64,000 bases of DNA, from positions 477,759 through 541,758 of the forward strand of contig FJOG01000018.1 of the NCBI GenBank assembly GCA_900073065.1. The letters run 5' to 3'. Below, in pieces: positions 47,881 to 59,586 of this stretch. Origin of the DNA: Phialocephala subalpina (lineage: Eukaryota > Ascomycota > Leotiomycetes > Helotiales > Mollisiaceae). Each line of letters starts with the position of its first letter. The first letter of the stretch is position 1. Below the pieces are notes generated by a model, which did no database searches, was not told where the DNA came from, and was given only the letters and a program-made list of their open reading frames with translations. Both the position numbers and the translations under genes were made by a program.

Positions 47881-49044
47881 CAAACCCGACCACTTCGCAG
47901 ATGCGACGCTCGGACGAAAGTAAGAAGCACCTCACCGAGCCTTGGAAGAGTACGAACAGAGATTTTAATACACAAGGGTAGGAGGATATCTTCTGCAACG
48001 TGAAAAATGCATGCTTGACATGTCATTGAGATCGACCGTGCCGACGAGATGCAAAGCAACGAAGAGACGGGGGATGTAATATACCTCGCTCTCAAACAGG
48101 GCGTCGGCTAGGGGGATCCGTTATGGAAAACTTAACACCAACCAGGGGCTTGAATGGAGTATTAAGCAACCAAATTGATATCGCAGTGGGATGTTTGAGT
48201 TGCCAGTCGTGGGACGGTCCAAAAGTAAGGGTTGTCGATGTTGGATATGTTTTCGACGCCCGAAGAAAATAAATATATGCCCGTCCGGTACAAAATTAGT
48301 TCGACGCGCATGAGGTTGAACGTTTGCCACAGAGAGGCCACGCAACTGATGTAACCTCAGCGAGCTAGTCGTTTCTTCATATCTTGACCTGGGTGCTAAC
48401 GCGGCAATAGTCTTGCTGTCGCTTACTGACGTAGCTGAGCTTGCAGTGAGGGCATGTCCACTGAATATAGATGTAGAGCTGCTCGAGTGACCGCGAACAG
48501 TACCCGAACAAGACGAAGTGCGAGTCAAAGGGATTTGTGACTCATTAATATGAACTGGCCTTTCGATTCCATTGTTATCTGGATTTAGAGCAATCGAGTA
48601 GAAGGCCCTGAGTTCGTCAGGAGAACGCTCTTGAAGGAAATTCTAAGACCAGTCGACGTGACCTAAGCCGTCGAATGCGGCCGCAAGTCGAAGAAGTGAC
48701 AATGTATTTACCTACCCGTAGCTCTCTACAAATACTCGTATCAATCATCTATGATCAAAGTGAGTTTTGTAGGATGGGCGTTTTGGTCGACATGAGGGAT
48801 GTGCTACCTGCGAAGACAACTTGGACACCAGCGAAGCTTTCCCATGGCCAGATCACAAGTAAACCGTCGAGAATGGAGTCTGCCTCCATATACTTGGTAC
48901 ATTAGGGCGTCATTCGAGAGTTATTCTCCCTAGCCTTTCTGCATCATGTTCATCTACAATCAGCGATAACATTACAAGCTGTTTCGATGAAAAGAAGATC
49001 TCCCCCGTCACAGTCATGCGGGGACGGGCAAGCAGGCTAAGCGA

Positions 49045-49123
49045 GGGCGTCGCTAAATTGCAAACCTCTTCACTGAAGTCGGGCGTCGCTAAATTGCAAC
49101 CCTCTTCACTGAAGTCGGGCGTC
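49045..49123. repeat. 36-bp minisatellite, about 2.2 copies
   Basis: Units 49045-49080 and 49081-49116 differ at one base (AAC versus CCC run) and a third is partial. In the minus frame they encode the repeated peptide TPDFSEE-CNLA, but no gene is supported. It lies about 8.0 kb from the minisatellite of unit 2 at 57062, although the repeat units are different. Confidence 0.85.
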
Positions 49124-50927
49124 TTGCGAGGCAGACTTTCTGCACTTCTTCTCCCTAGGTGATCCACTGAACGGCTTTCAATCCTTATATCCTCACAACA
49201 CACTTATCAATCCAGGTCTACATTGCTGTCACTATGTGCCTACAGCGTCTAGTAGTCACCGACTCACGTCTCTGCTCTTTTTACCTTTTTCTTCGATGAA
49301 GCTTCAAGATGGGGGCCTCGTCGCAGAACCCGGGCATTCTGTTCGAAGAACACGATCGAAACGAGAGGGCACAATCATTCAAATACTTGATGTATTTGAT
49401 GCTCGAATCGACATGCAACATCTAGGAACGACTTATTAGAGTGTTCCTCATATCTAGGGTGCATCATCCACAACGAGGGTCTCCGCAGTCACAACAATAC
49501 CACTCGCATATGGATACACCTACGACGGACGGGTGACAACCCCATCAACTATCAACCATCAACCTCACGCTTTTCATGCCCACCAGACAACCATCATGAA
49601 TTATCATCACGGGCTCCGCTCGGAACCCGCAGCGTTACGAGCGATGCACTTGCGATCCTGTATTCTCTCCCTTTTTGGTGACCATACAACTCCTTGTGCT
49701 CGCCACCGACAGACAACAAAACCATCGGAATGATGCACAAGAGAACTTACCGATGATTGCAAGCAATACCTTCAAGATCCAGCCGCTGCAGAATCTCATC
49801 AGCACCTCGAGTTCCTCTCCGGACCTTTTCAAGGTACAGTGCAATGCCGACTGCACTGTCAGGAACTGGCCCTGATCTATGGCAGGTCCCACATCACCAA
49901 CACCGGTGTTGCCGTCGCACCCATCGCATCTGCCATGAGAGTCTGCTCTTCTTGGATGCGCATTGGCTTTCCATCCAGACGACTACGGCGTCTAGGTCTG
50001 TCGCAGTCTCCCACATTTCGAACATACCGATCCGCCTCCAAAAATCGTCTGCACATTCTGCGATCTTGACGGAGCGATCTTCGAGACGAATGGGCCAGAG
50101 TGTCGAATTGGATGACAGATGGCATAGCAGTGGTGATCAACCTGAGGATATTGCCAGTCTGCCTGCGTCATCGACACCCAGCAATGTTCCTACACAATAC
50201 GGAGTCATCCCAACGAGACGCTTCATGGAAGCAACACCCCATCGACTGGTCGAAGATCCGATACTCATGTAGTACATATATGGTCCGCGGGTTGTACTTT
50301 ATCGTACGTCCTCGACAACATCATGCCGCTCACTAGGAACATGTCAAACGTCGCCAGGCTGCAATCATGCAGCATCAAGAACACCGGCTCCAGCTTCTTG
50401 ACCAAATTGAACACGCGGAAGCTGGGTATGTTCTGTGCTCAGCACTGCTAGCCCAGCTCAAGAACAAAGTCCAGCATCGGCTAGGCTCTCCCTCGAGCGT
50501 ATTCAACGTTCTGCTTCATCTGCAGCGAGGTTTTATAAGTCGAGAGCACACAATCTACTCTCTATTCTCTCGGTCGCTGATTCTCGACTGCCTCCTAGCT
50601 CATGTTAACCTCCCTTCGAGATATCGGTTTGAACGCCAAAAGTAACGGGTCTTAGATCAGCAGAATTTCGTTCAGGCTTCGCAGATCGACAATATCGAAT
50701 GGCGACTCCATTGTGTACGAACCATGGCACATCGTGCACATCGCGACAAGCTACTTTCCATATCAACGATCTGAGCGCAGCATTCCCCTCGAGGACCCTT
50801 GAATTCGCAGACTCTGCAACCGTTCTCACGATGTCAAAGGTCGTTGCTTGACAATAATTAATACCTGCGCTGTCGAGATGGGCCGTCGATTCCTCCGCTC
50901 TTCTTGTTGGTCTCCTGGATTTCCTGC

Positions 50928-51056
50928 TTAGCCCGACGACTTCGAAATGCGCAGGTGGCTCTCTTGCGGCGCCCAACAATTACGAATTGCACAAGCTGTT
51001 CTCTTGCTTAGCCCGATGACTTCGAAATGCACAGGTGGCTCTTGTGGTGCGCCCGA
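50928..51056. repeat. Imperfect direct repeat of about 50 bp
   Basis: The block from TGCTTAGCCCGACGACTTCG to GGCGCCC at about 50928-50978 recurs with a few changes at about 51005-51056. Confidence 0.7.
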
Positions 51057-51544
51057 CCACGATCTGACCGGTATTCAACAATTGCTCTCTGAGTGGAAAG
51101 ATTACGGCAAGTTCGATCAGGAAGATGAGTCTGCCTGTATGCGAGGTCTTGCGGTATCAATCTATCAGTAGAGAAAATGGAGGACGGTTCTTCGAATCCT
51201 TTATGGGCCGGGCAGTGATTGATGGAGTGACCTGCTGCAATCACAACATCAACGCTGCACGATTCTGATAATCATGTCCTGAGTAAATCGCAAGTAGTGG
51301 GTCTGAAGTCTGATATGGCAATTGGGAAATCTGGGGTGACCGAATTTCTTCCAGACGTTGTGTCTTGAAGCGACTCTGGAAAGGCGACCTCCCACCACAG
51401 GAAGCTCCGACTTTCTAGGACCCTCGCTAGTGACGACGAGGACTTGGGCCTTCGAGCGACGCCCAGAGATCGTATGCCAGCAGCCATCAGTCTATCACAC
51501 CCCACACACGCAATCAAGAAGCAGACGAGGACACAGAGCCGAAC

Positions 51545-52084
51545 ATGGAAATGCTGGCAGATCATAGAGCTCATGGAGCTTTCGCAAATATTGCAGCTTC
51601 CCAAGATGTGCGTGGGCCGTTCCCAATGTTCGTACGATACTTAATTCAGGATACTGATTGCGTTTAGCAAGCACAAGAGGTCCAAGGACTGGTTGATTTG
51701 CATGGAGTGGTGAAACCTCCCTCAGGTCCCATTAAGCCGGTACGGTCTCTAATCCTCGAGTTTTAGCTATTCATGGCTGACCAGCTTGTTCTACAGGACC
51801 CCCAGCCTGTCGCACCTCCGAAGATGGCATCGAATTCGAAGCCGGCAACGAGAAACATGCGAAACGAAGCATATCAGGGCAGAGGGACATATGGCGAGGG
51901 AAATGCGGGGTCATGCCGTTCTACGCAAGCCGATTGTCAAGCCAATGGCATCCACAAATCGATTGCGTCGAGGCGCCGCTTCGAGACACTTCCAGTGGAT
52001 CGAGGACTAGTTTCGGTCACTCGAGAAGTTCTGCGAAGCTGGAAAGACGAGTTGGCAGGCACAAGGCGGTTACGATCTGAATGA
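51545..52084 (+). CDS. Small three-exon gene of unknown family, copy 1
   Basis: Exons 51545-51607, 51668-51739 and 51797-52084 (GTGCGT-TTTAG and GTACGG-CTACAG introns, both phase 0) give 140 residues. Exons 1 and 2 have the same lengths as in the unit 2 copy, 21 and 24 codons, and keep the same splice ends. Exon 2 encodes GLVDLHGVVKPPSGPIKP and exon 3 starts DPQPVAPPK. After about 35 residues of exon 3 this copy and the other diverge in frame, so at least one C-terminus has shifted. In the other frame copy 1 ends FQWIED, close to copy 2. No signal peptide or known domain. It may be a fragment of a larger ancestral gene or a small orphan family. Confidence 0.45.
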
Positions 52085-53640
52085 TGGGATACAAGCATGG
52101 ATGGTTGGGTTTGTTGCTCGCTCCAGCTGGACTTCAGCTGATAGGGGCTATATCGTTGGGTCTCCGTCGTCAGAGTGTGGATATGTATGAGACTTATTGT
52201 TTTGTAGACATCTTACATCAAGCTCACGGAATGTCACTTTGCGAGAACTGAGGACTTGGAATACCTTTCTTTGTAGAATTGCTTGAACTATTTCTGTTGG
52301 ATAGCCATCTCACTGGTTTCTCCTGGTAGAACGTCTGCTGTAGTTGATCTAGCTAGTTCTCAAAAAGGGGGTTCTTGAGAAAGGGGTTCGCTTGGCTTGC
52401 CAACCTGAGGTGCTAGGCACCCACTCCATCACCTTCAAGCCTCAAAACATGAGGACAGGCATAACTCACGAGTCCTTTTCATTGTCTATGCGCTTCTACT
52501 ATTACTTAACTTCAGTCTCGTTTGACCGCTTAATTATAAGTTGGGTAGGAATCCTCATGATTTTGCATGCTCGTCCCGAGTAGAGTGGCAAAATCCAAAG
52601 ACACCCATGCAGCAAGAAGCTTCTCAACTGAACATGTATCACTTATTTTCTATCGTTTCACCAGAATAATTCATGGTACCCTGCCCTTGTTTCCAATTAA
52701 AGCAGTTTGCATTCTTTCGTGGAAGAGGAAGCCTTTGAAGGCACAAGGTGTTGAGCATTTATGGTCTGAGGGTGTTATGAGTGCTGAAGTATAGAATAGA
52801 GTTCTGCAAATCCTAACCGAGAGTATTCTCTTTTACTTTCCTATAAAGGCGCCTCGGGATAAGCTCGAGTCGGAAAATCAAATACTCCGTTGCGATTCTT
52901 AAAAAGTCCTCTCTAAGTGATTAAAGATAGAAGGGATCTTGCAAGTGATTAAAGATACAAAGGATTTTCGCGGTGATTAGGTAAAGATAGAAAGGACTTT
53001 TCGATGCTTTCCCTTTCCGCTCCTTGAGTTTCAAAACTCGAGACATGGTTTTAATAACTGTCTGGAAAAACTAAGTATCCAGAAAAGAAAAGGCGATACA
53101 AATTTGTTCATCGCCGCTTTGAAACGGCCGAACGAGCCATCTACAGGCCTTCATCATTCACTAGGAGAATTGCATGCATATACTCGAGAGTCCGATGACG
53201 GGCGCCATATGTTTGTGCTTGAGATAAAGCCTTACATGAGGCTCAATCGGTGACATTCTGATTGAGAGGAAAGGAAAATGAGTGCAAGTAGATGCGTGCA
53301 TGAACGCATGCAAGGATGGCCAATTGAACTGCCTATGCCTCTGTACGACCAGCAACTTATTCAATCATTCAAAGATTTGATGGATCTTGTTTGCACCATC
53401 GCTGGAGCCAAACGTAGTCGGAATTGTCAATGCTCTCTTCTCGCCAATGCACATATTGAACAAGTCATCGTCCCATGTACAAGCATATCATTCCCATCCA
53501 CATCAGCATAAGCGGACCTGCAAGGAAATACTAATTGAAATCAATAAGGTGGCTAGATCTCAAAGGTTGCGCCTGTGGTGTTAGTGTTTACGCTTAGGTG
53601 TCACGTGCCGGTTACTTCTTGAGACTTCGGGTTGAAGAGA
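52085..53640. other. Intergenic region, end of duplication unit 1
   Basis: The 52380-52540 portion is homologous to 60415-60560. The rest shows no gene; weak internal repeats of AAAGATAGAAAGGA type occur near 52920-53000. Confidence 0.5.
52918..53000. repeat. Degenerate short direct repeats
   Basis: A GTGATTAAAGATA(G/C)A(A)AGG-like word recurs three times in about 80 bp. Confidence 0.6.
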
Positions 53641-53644
53641 CCAG

Positions 53645-54462
53645 GATTGACTTGAGTTTAAAGACAAGTGGCATGGGCAAGTTCTGCTATGAGGAAGGCT
53701 GGATACCCCTCGCCATCGTTGTTGCTGGCAAGCAGGCTTCGATAGCGACCACTTCTGTAATTATCATGCACCACGCTGAAGGAATCCAAGTCGTTGTATC
53801 TGCCATTTGGAGCCTCCATGATCTTTCTGGTCCGGTCTCGTAGTCCTCGTGGTCAAGTTCGGCTAGTTGTTGTTCGAGAAGCTGGATCTCCCCTTGCAGT
53901 TGCACCAGAACTCGGCAGTGGGCCATGCCAAAACGTCGGAAGATTGCAAAGTTGTCTTCGCTGTGAATGAACGCGGCGAGTTATGGCCAGCCAGGAGGAT
54001 AAACTTCGATTGAAGCTAAATACCAGTGAGGCTGTGGGACTACGGCCGGCACAGTGGGAATACCTACGTCGTTGAGTGGTAAGATTGGAGTACAATTCTT
54101 GGAGCTGGTGTTTCTTTGATACACTCTTCTTATAATAAGCTTTCAAGTATGCCACTGGTCTCGGAAAGAAAGCAAAAGCATTGTGTAAGGGGAAGCATTT
54201 GAATGCACATAGTGTTAAGCGTCTTCGTTCTGAAATCGGTGTGAGTGCTGAAGTATGAAGTGGAAGTGTGGGCATGATCACTGAAACTAGAGATGACTTC
54301 TTCATCTTCTATCTGAACAATTGCAGACTTAATAGCTGCCGAAGACTCGATGATGGTGCTTGACCACGAATCTGACGAGGCTAGCTCAGCCTTCTCGATG
54401 TCTCGTTCATTCGGACTGCGTTCTTTGGTTAAACCGTTGAAGCTGTTTTCGCTTTTGGACAT
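53645..54462 (-). pseudogene. DUF6594-family gene, second copy, truncated and mutated
   Basis: Paralogue of the 45-46.5 kb gene. The start exon MSKSENSFNGLTKERS and the exon with SEDNFAIFRRFG and VLVQLQGEIQLLEQQLAELD are recognisable. A TAA stands at 53981-53983 where copy 1 has CAA (Gln in GWPQLAAF), a C-to-T change on the coding strand. After PERSW the frame shifts by one missing base before EAPNGRYNDLDSFSVVHD and RYRSLLASNNDGEG, a linker that copy 1 lacks. The C-terminal membrane half is absent. It should make no complete protein. Confidence 0.8.
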
Positions 54463-56369
54463 AATTGATGTCTTCTCCAGCAGAGATCAAATTAGATGAG
54501 AAGCAGTAGCATTCGATAAGTAATAGAATGGTCGATCGAAGGAAGGAAACAACAAGAAAGCACATAGCCTTACATCGAAGATTGGCTGCATGGGTTCTGG
54601 AATTGCATGGTAATAGAGTGACCACATGGCGCCTTCTCATATCCAAAGCCTGACGCGAGGCTCTTTCGAATGCGTTTTTGGAGAACGTGCAGGAGAGGCA
54701 CACGCTTCAGAACAGGCGCTTGAGCACAAGTGATGCTAGGCATGTGATTTCTGCCAATCGTCCCTACCAGGCCGGTAGTATGCGCCTTCCATTTGTTGAA
54801 ACGCGAAGCCGTGACACCGTCGATGCCAACAATTATCAACATTCCATCCCAAGTAAGTATCACATCGCGTGATATCTTGACACGTGAACTCAGACTTGAA
54901 TTGCTTCATTGGTCTCAGGATTCGGCTTCCTCACAAAATGCGAGTTTGAAACCACATACTGATATCGGGAACAAACAAGACATATGCTAGCACGTGACGC
55001 ATGTAAATCGAGCATTGCGCAATGCTCAAGCTGTGCTCTGTCTTAGTGTCGACAGGCACGAGACAAATTGTAGGGCAGAACAACAGAAGGAGATCTCGAA
55101 TTGGTACTTGAACAATCCAAAATGCAAAATTCAAGGTCCTAGGAAGGATATGTTTGTTCCATCAAAAAGCGATTATTATGGGAAAAGGGGATGGGACGAA
55201 AATAATCGCGTAAATCAAAACAGAAAATTGTTGAAAAGATGACCTGATTGTTTTTTGCTGACAAATTTGTCATTGCAACAGATGCTTCCTAGAGTATAGT
55301 AAGAAGATTTGTTCCTGGCAAAGAGTTGCTAGCCCGATCAATAACTTACTAATCTCCCAGCAGCATCACAACTATAACTAACACAACGGAACTGAAGCGT
55401 GGTGCTTTCGTCCCTTTCTAATTTTCACCAGGAGGTATGTCCAGATCTCCATACAATTTTATACGTGTCGAAGGTTTCGTTCTCCACAACTTCTACTCGC
55501 GGGAGTCTGGGTTCGGGGTTCGTTTCCTCACCCTAGCCCCGCCGCGGTTAAAATCGGCGCAACCCGTGCCGTGAGATGCGACTGCAAGTCCAAGGGTCAG
55601 AAAAGCAGCAAGATCTCCGCCCACAAAGTCCTCGATTCAGCACTTCCATGATTGCATTTGAGGACATTATCACTCTTCAGCAACAGACATTGGACGAGTC
55701 CCAGTCATTGCAAAAATGCGTCATCATCCACCAATCAGGCTGGTCAAGGCGGTTTTCCTGACGCGTATGAACACAATTCGACAGTTGTCTTCGGCTTACG
55801 GAGGTCGGTTAAGGAAGTCCCTAAAGTCCGGGCACCTTTGAAGGCAACCTGCAGATATCTGCATCAACGTCTACAGACTCTACACAAATATCCCATCATT
55901 TGTGCAAAACAGCCTCCTGGAGGCTCAGCGGAGACTATGGTTAGGGGAAAACTTCTGCTAGAAAGGCGGCTCCAAATTCGACGCCAGCTACAAGCGCGGC
56001 ACTCCTCCCCTGACCCCTTGACTTCGTTGTTGGCAACGGCTCGGTTATCAAAGGGTCGTCTCGTCTTGATGCATTCGAGGCTATGAAATTAGGTATAATT
56101 GGTATCATGCGTTTCGCTGGCGTCACTTTCGACGACCTATTTAGCTGTTGAGTTTGCGAAGGGCAGTTAGAAGTTGGAAAGCACTCATGGCGACGTCGTG
56201 TTTCCTTCAAATACTAGATATGATAAAGGTTCAAAATAAAGAGTATCTGTGACGGCTGGGGGCAGCTGATCATAATAGCCCGAGCCGAAGGCGAAGGCGA
56301 AGCCGCAAATTTAATCACGCTGTCCGCGATTTTCTGCCTTACGGTAATACATATCGATACTTTGCGGGT

Positions 56370-56640
56370 CTAAGTAATTAAAACCGCTGCGCGGTATCCG
56401 TCGATTAAATAGCTTAATGATAATACTAATTTAACGTTAAAAATAAGCGGTTATTAAGCGTTGAAAGAAGTTTATACTATTTAACTTTCGTATATTATAA
56501 AGTATTTTTAAAGTAATTAAATAATTTTTAATAAATATTTATAATTTTCGGTATTAAAAGCGTTTTAATTTTTAAACTTTTTATTATTTTATTTAACGAA
56601 AGATTAAAGATCTTTTGCGTCGTGCAAGATTTGAAAGCAA
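56370..56640. other. AT-rich block, RIP-like
   Basis: A sudden shift to about three-quarters A+T with many TpA steps and few CpA, in a window that is otherwise near balanced. This is how repeat-induced point mutation leaves old repeats in ascomycetes. No gene inside. Confidence 0.6.
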
Positions 56641-57061
56641 GCTAACCGTTGTTGGGAATAGCTCTCAAAATCCCTGAAATACTTAGAAAGGTCATTTTGA
56701 AGTTTTGTCGAAAGGGAGTGAGGCAAATGGTTCGCACCGGGAATCAGTAGAAGCCTGAGCAAGGGGGCCCCTGCCACGGATCGTTCTCACCGATCAATAT
56801 TGGCGACGTTTCCTTCTTTTGGTAGCTAACTAGCTCAACGATCCACTTCAACTGGCCCAGCCTGGTATCAACTCCACTAACACTTTTGCATGCTCTGGCA
56901 AGGCCGAGGTGCAGGGTCACCCAAGCCCTCAGTGGCCCCTGTTCGTGATTACGGTCCCCTGTAGAATGCGCAGCTCTGGGTCAACGCTCGATCCGATCCG
57001 TACTCGATAACTATTGCTACTACTACCCAACTCCAACCTCAAAAAATGGTGGTAGGACAAG

Positions 57062-57230
57062 TAGCCTCACAGCTGCAGCAGGCATATTAGCAAAAAAGGG
57101 CGGCCTCACAGCTGCAGTAGGCATATTTAGCAAAAAAGGGCGGCCTCACAGCTGCAGTAGGCATATTAGCAAAAAAGGGCGGCCTCACAGCTGCAGTAGG
57201 CATATTAGCAAAAAAGGGCGGCCTCATGAC
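57062..57230. repeat. 39-bp minisatellite, four copies plus a partial one
   Basis: A unit built as CGGCCTCACAGCTGCAGTAG followed by GCATATTAGCAAAAAAGGG is present at about 57064-57100 (37 bp, one CAG variant), 57101-57140 (one extra T), 57141-57179 and 57180-57218, then a broken copy to about 57230. A related piece GGGCGGCCTCACAGC recurs at 57484. There are no unique spacers between units. Confidence 0.9.
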
Positions 57231-59586
57231 TAAGATGCCATCCTCTCGAAGCCTCAGTTCCGACCGGTGTATAGCACACCTTCTGTGTCGCAATGAGTAT
57301 TTTCCAAGAGTCTAAAGAATAGTCAAATCTTAAGGTTCTCAAGGACTTGTTCCGTGCATGGTTCATCACATATATCCTGCCAGGAGATGGGATTTGAAAA
57401 ATGCCGCCCCGGCTTGACTGACCTGCCGTACACAAACTGCCAAAGTTTGATAGAGGAAGCGACTCCGGTAGGCCTCTAGAAAAGGGCGGCCTCACAGCCT
57501 GTAACAAAGGGGCGCCTCGCACCTCTTTCGACCTTTCTCCTCCTCTCTATGCTGCACGCCGACCAAGAAGTCCGATGAAAATATCATCTCTTCGACAGAT
57601 TTCTGACTTCCGACTACCACACATCTTCCTTCCGGCCGGCTTCCTAGTTCGAAGATGCACAGGTTTCGAAGATGGTCTCCGAACTGCACGCAGTCAACAC
57701 AAGTTGTCTGGTATGACTGAAATGTCGCAGTCTGGAGTCGCACCATACCATCTACACGTTCGATAGTTCAGCCTGAATATCTCCAGACAACGCCCCATCT
57801 ATTAACTCTGGATACGAAGTCTTTTGGATCTGTTCGACGTGGCGAACCTTTGACACACCGTTGTAGAGAGGATATCGCGAAAACACAATCAAACGACGAC
57901 CCCGAGGAGTGGCAAAGATGCCATTCTTGCCAGCGATCGCTCGATCAAGACGAACCAGACGATGATGAATGTTATCCTGCAACTTGGAAACAACTTCGCC
58001 CAGGAGGTGCACGATTCTTGCCCAATATTATTTTTTCCACTCGGTACCTCTGGTGTGAGGATATACTGCGCTCGCGTTCCACAAAGCAAGGACCCGACCT
58101 GGCAGTCTTGGACATCCTTACAAGCGAGGCTGTCCGCACCGCGAGCAACCCGAAATGCTCATACTACTCCAGCCCAACTTTGAGCTGGTGAAAAATGACC
58201 TCGCTGGAAACACGATCGTCTGGCTGACTGCCAGTAATTTGAAGGTATCGGGATCCTTCATCTCTCGATATGCCGAGGCCTTGCGCTGTTGATGCATGAA
58301 AGACTTGTTGACCTTATGAAAGAGGACTTCATCATATGACGAGAAGGATTGAAGACTGGATTGAAGACCAGACTGACTATTCGATACACACCACTTAGCA
58401 TATTTGCTGGCAAAACCAAGCGCCTGTCAGGTTCCTTCAGCGTCAGCTGCATGTTTGCATATTCGCCAGTTCGTTCAAATACCGAGCAACATCGACTTCG
58501 TTTCTCATTCAGCATGCCGTCCAAGATACCAGGAAGACAACCCATTCCACAACCTTACGAAAGAAGTCTCCAAGCTCGCTCATCAAGCATCAAACGTCTG
58601 AATTGGGCCCATTCAATTCGACGATCTTGTCAACTGGTTGGGTACCAACATACAACGAGTCTGGTCTCGAGCATGAGGGGTGTATTGTTCCCTCGTACCG
58701 CCCGCTCTTCGATCCACTGCAGCCTCATCGACAACACGTTCATGCACGCGGTTGATCTTCAAGCGCAACACTTCAAAGCTTTCGCTGAATGCTCCTCGTC
58801 GCACATCTGAACCCGACCAAATCGAAAACCGTCTCAAAGGGTATTGATTTATGGTATGGTGGATGAGAAAATATCGACTCGACGGTTTGAGCAGAAGAAT
58901 ATCCTTCTGTGAATCTGCGGCCCGCCTTGTCAAACACTCGGCGGCTTTCGAGACCCTCTAATCGAAATTTCGTGTCGCTTGGACGATCGAGAACTGGCTG
59001 TCGATTTTGTTACTCTTGGTTGGAAATTGGGGATAGCTTCGACACTGGACTCGTTGGGTTCGGTCTGCGCCCGACTACCACGTGACTAGGGACCGATCCA
59101 TGCTCTCCTCACCAAAGAAGCAGAGAATTCAACCGGGACGATGAGCTCGTTATTGGAAGGTTGCACGGCATCAAGATGTCCGATTGAGACATGGGAAACT
59201 GCTCAGTAGCGACGTTAACAACGAGAGCTATCTTTTACGAATACCAGCACGAATACCAGCAACAAAAGCAAGGCGGGCACACCGCACAATAGCCCTTCGA
59301 AGGAACAAGGCCCAGCAATGTGTGTGAATAGTTATACAGTATTCCAGGCAATTCTCTTGTTCGACGTCCTTTACGCTGTCGTTTTTCTTTCTCCTATTGG
59401 TGTGCGAAATGGTAGCTCGGTGAAATGGTAGCCCTATGGACAAGCAAATACTTTGCGGCACACCTCCTCGCTAAGAATGACAAAAGCACGGCACCTCGAG
59501 AGATGAGCAGCTTTTAACGCCAGAAGCAGCCGGTCCACAGCAACACAGATAAGCCCTCAAGAGCACACGAGAAGGTTGAAGAGAGA

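Larger units (their letters stand above)
46483..51544. other. Gene-poor 5-kb stretch of duplication unit 1
   Basis: Contains degenerate coding-like fragments and short tandem repeats. I could not build an intact gene. A minus-strand stretch at 46595-46894, matched by 54570-54863, aligns at protein level (GFGHGKEPCG versus GFGYEKAPCG), so both may be old exon or UTR sequence of the DUF6594 unit. Between 49.6 and 50.3 kb acidic fragments (DDRWHSSGDQPEDIASLP) have a loose match in unit 2 (DPEEWQRCHSC). Confidence 0.5.
45841..52600. repeat. Old segmental tandem duplication, unit 1 (about 7-8 kb)
   Basis: Homologous in the same order to 53830-60600. Anchor pairs: DUF6594 N-terminal exon (46482 vs 54462), the flanking 46600-46900 vs 54575-54860, the 47290-47360 vs 55165-55235 stretch, 49570-49620 vs 57550-57600, the three-exon gene (51545 vs 59587), and 52380-52540 vs 60415-60560. 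Offsets all lie near 7.9-8.05 kb. Identity looks about 65-75 percent by eye; edges are uncertain. Confidence 0.75.
54463..59586. other. Gene-poor 5-kb stretch of duplication unit 2
   Basis: Contains fragmentary coding-like stretches without an intact gene, an AT-rich block, a minisatellite and degenerate sequence at 57.75-58.9 kb. Peptide pieces there are split by stops and shifts (EEWQRCHSCQRSLDQDEPDD, FDDLVNWLGTNIQRVWSRA), as in a dead gene. Confidence 0.5.

Noticed and set aside
57062..57230. CRISPR-like array
   Set aside because: Units are contiguous with no unique spacers, and fungal nuclear genomes do not carry CRISPR; it is a minisatellite.
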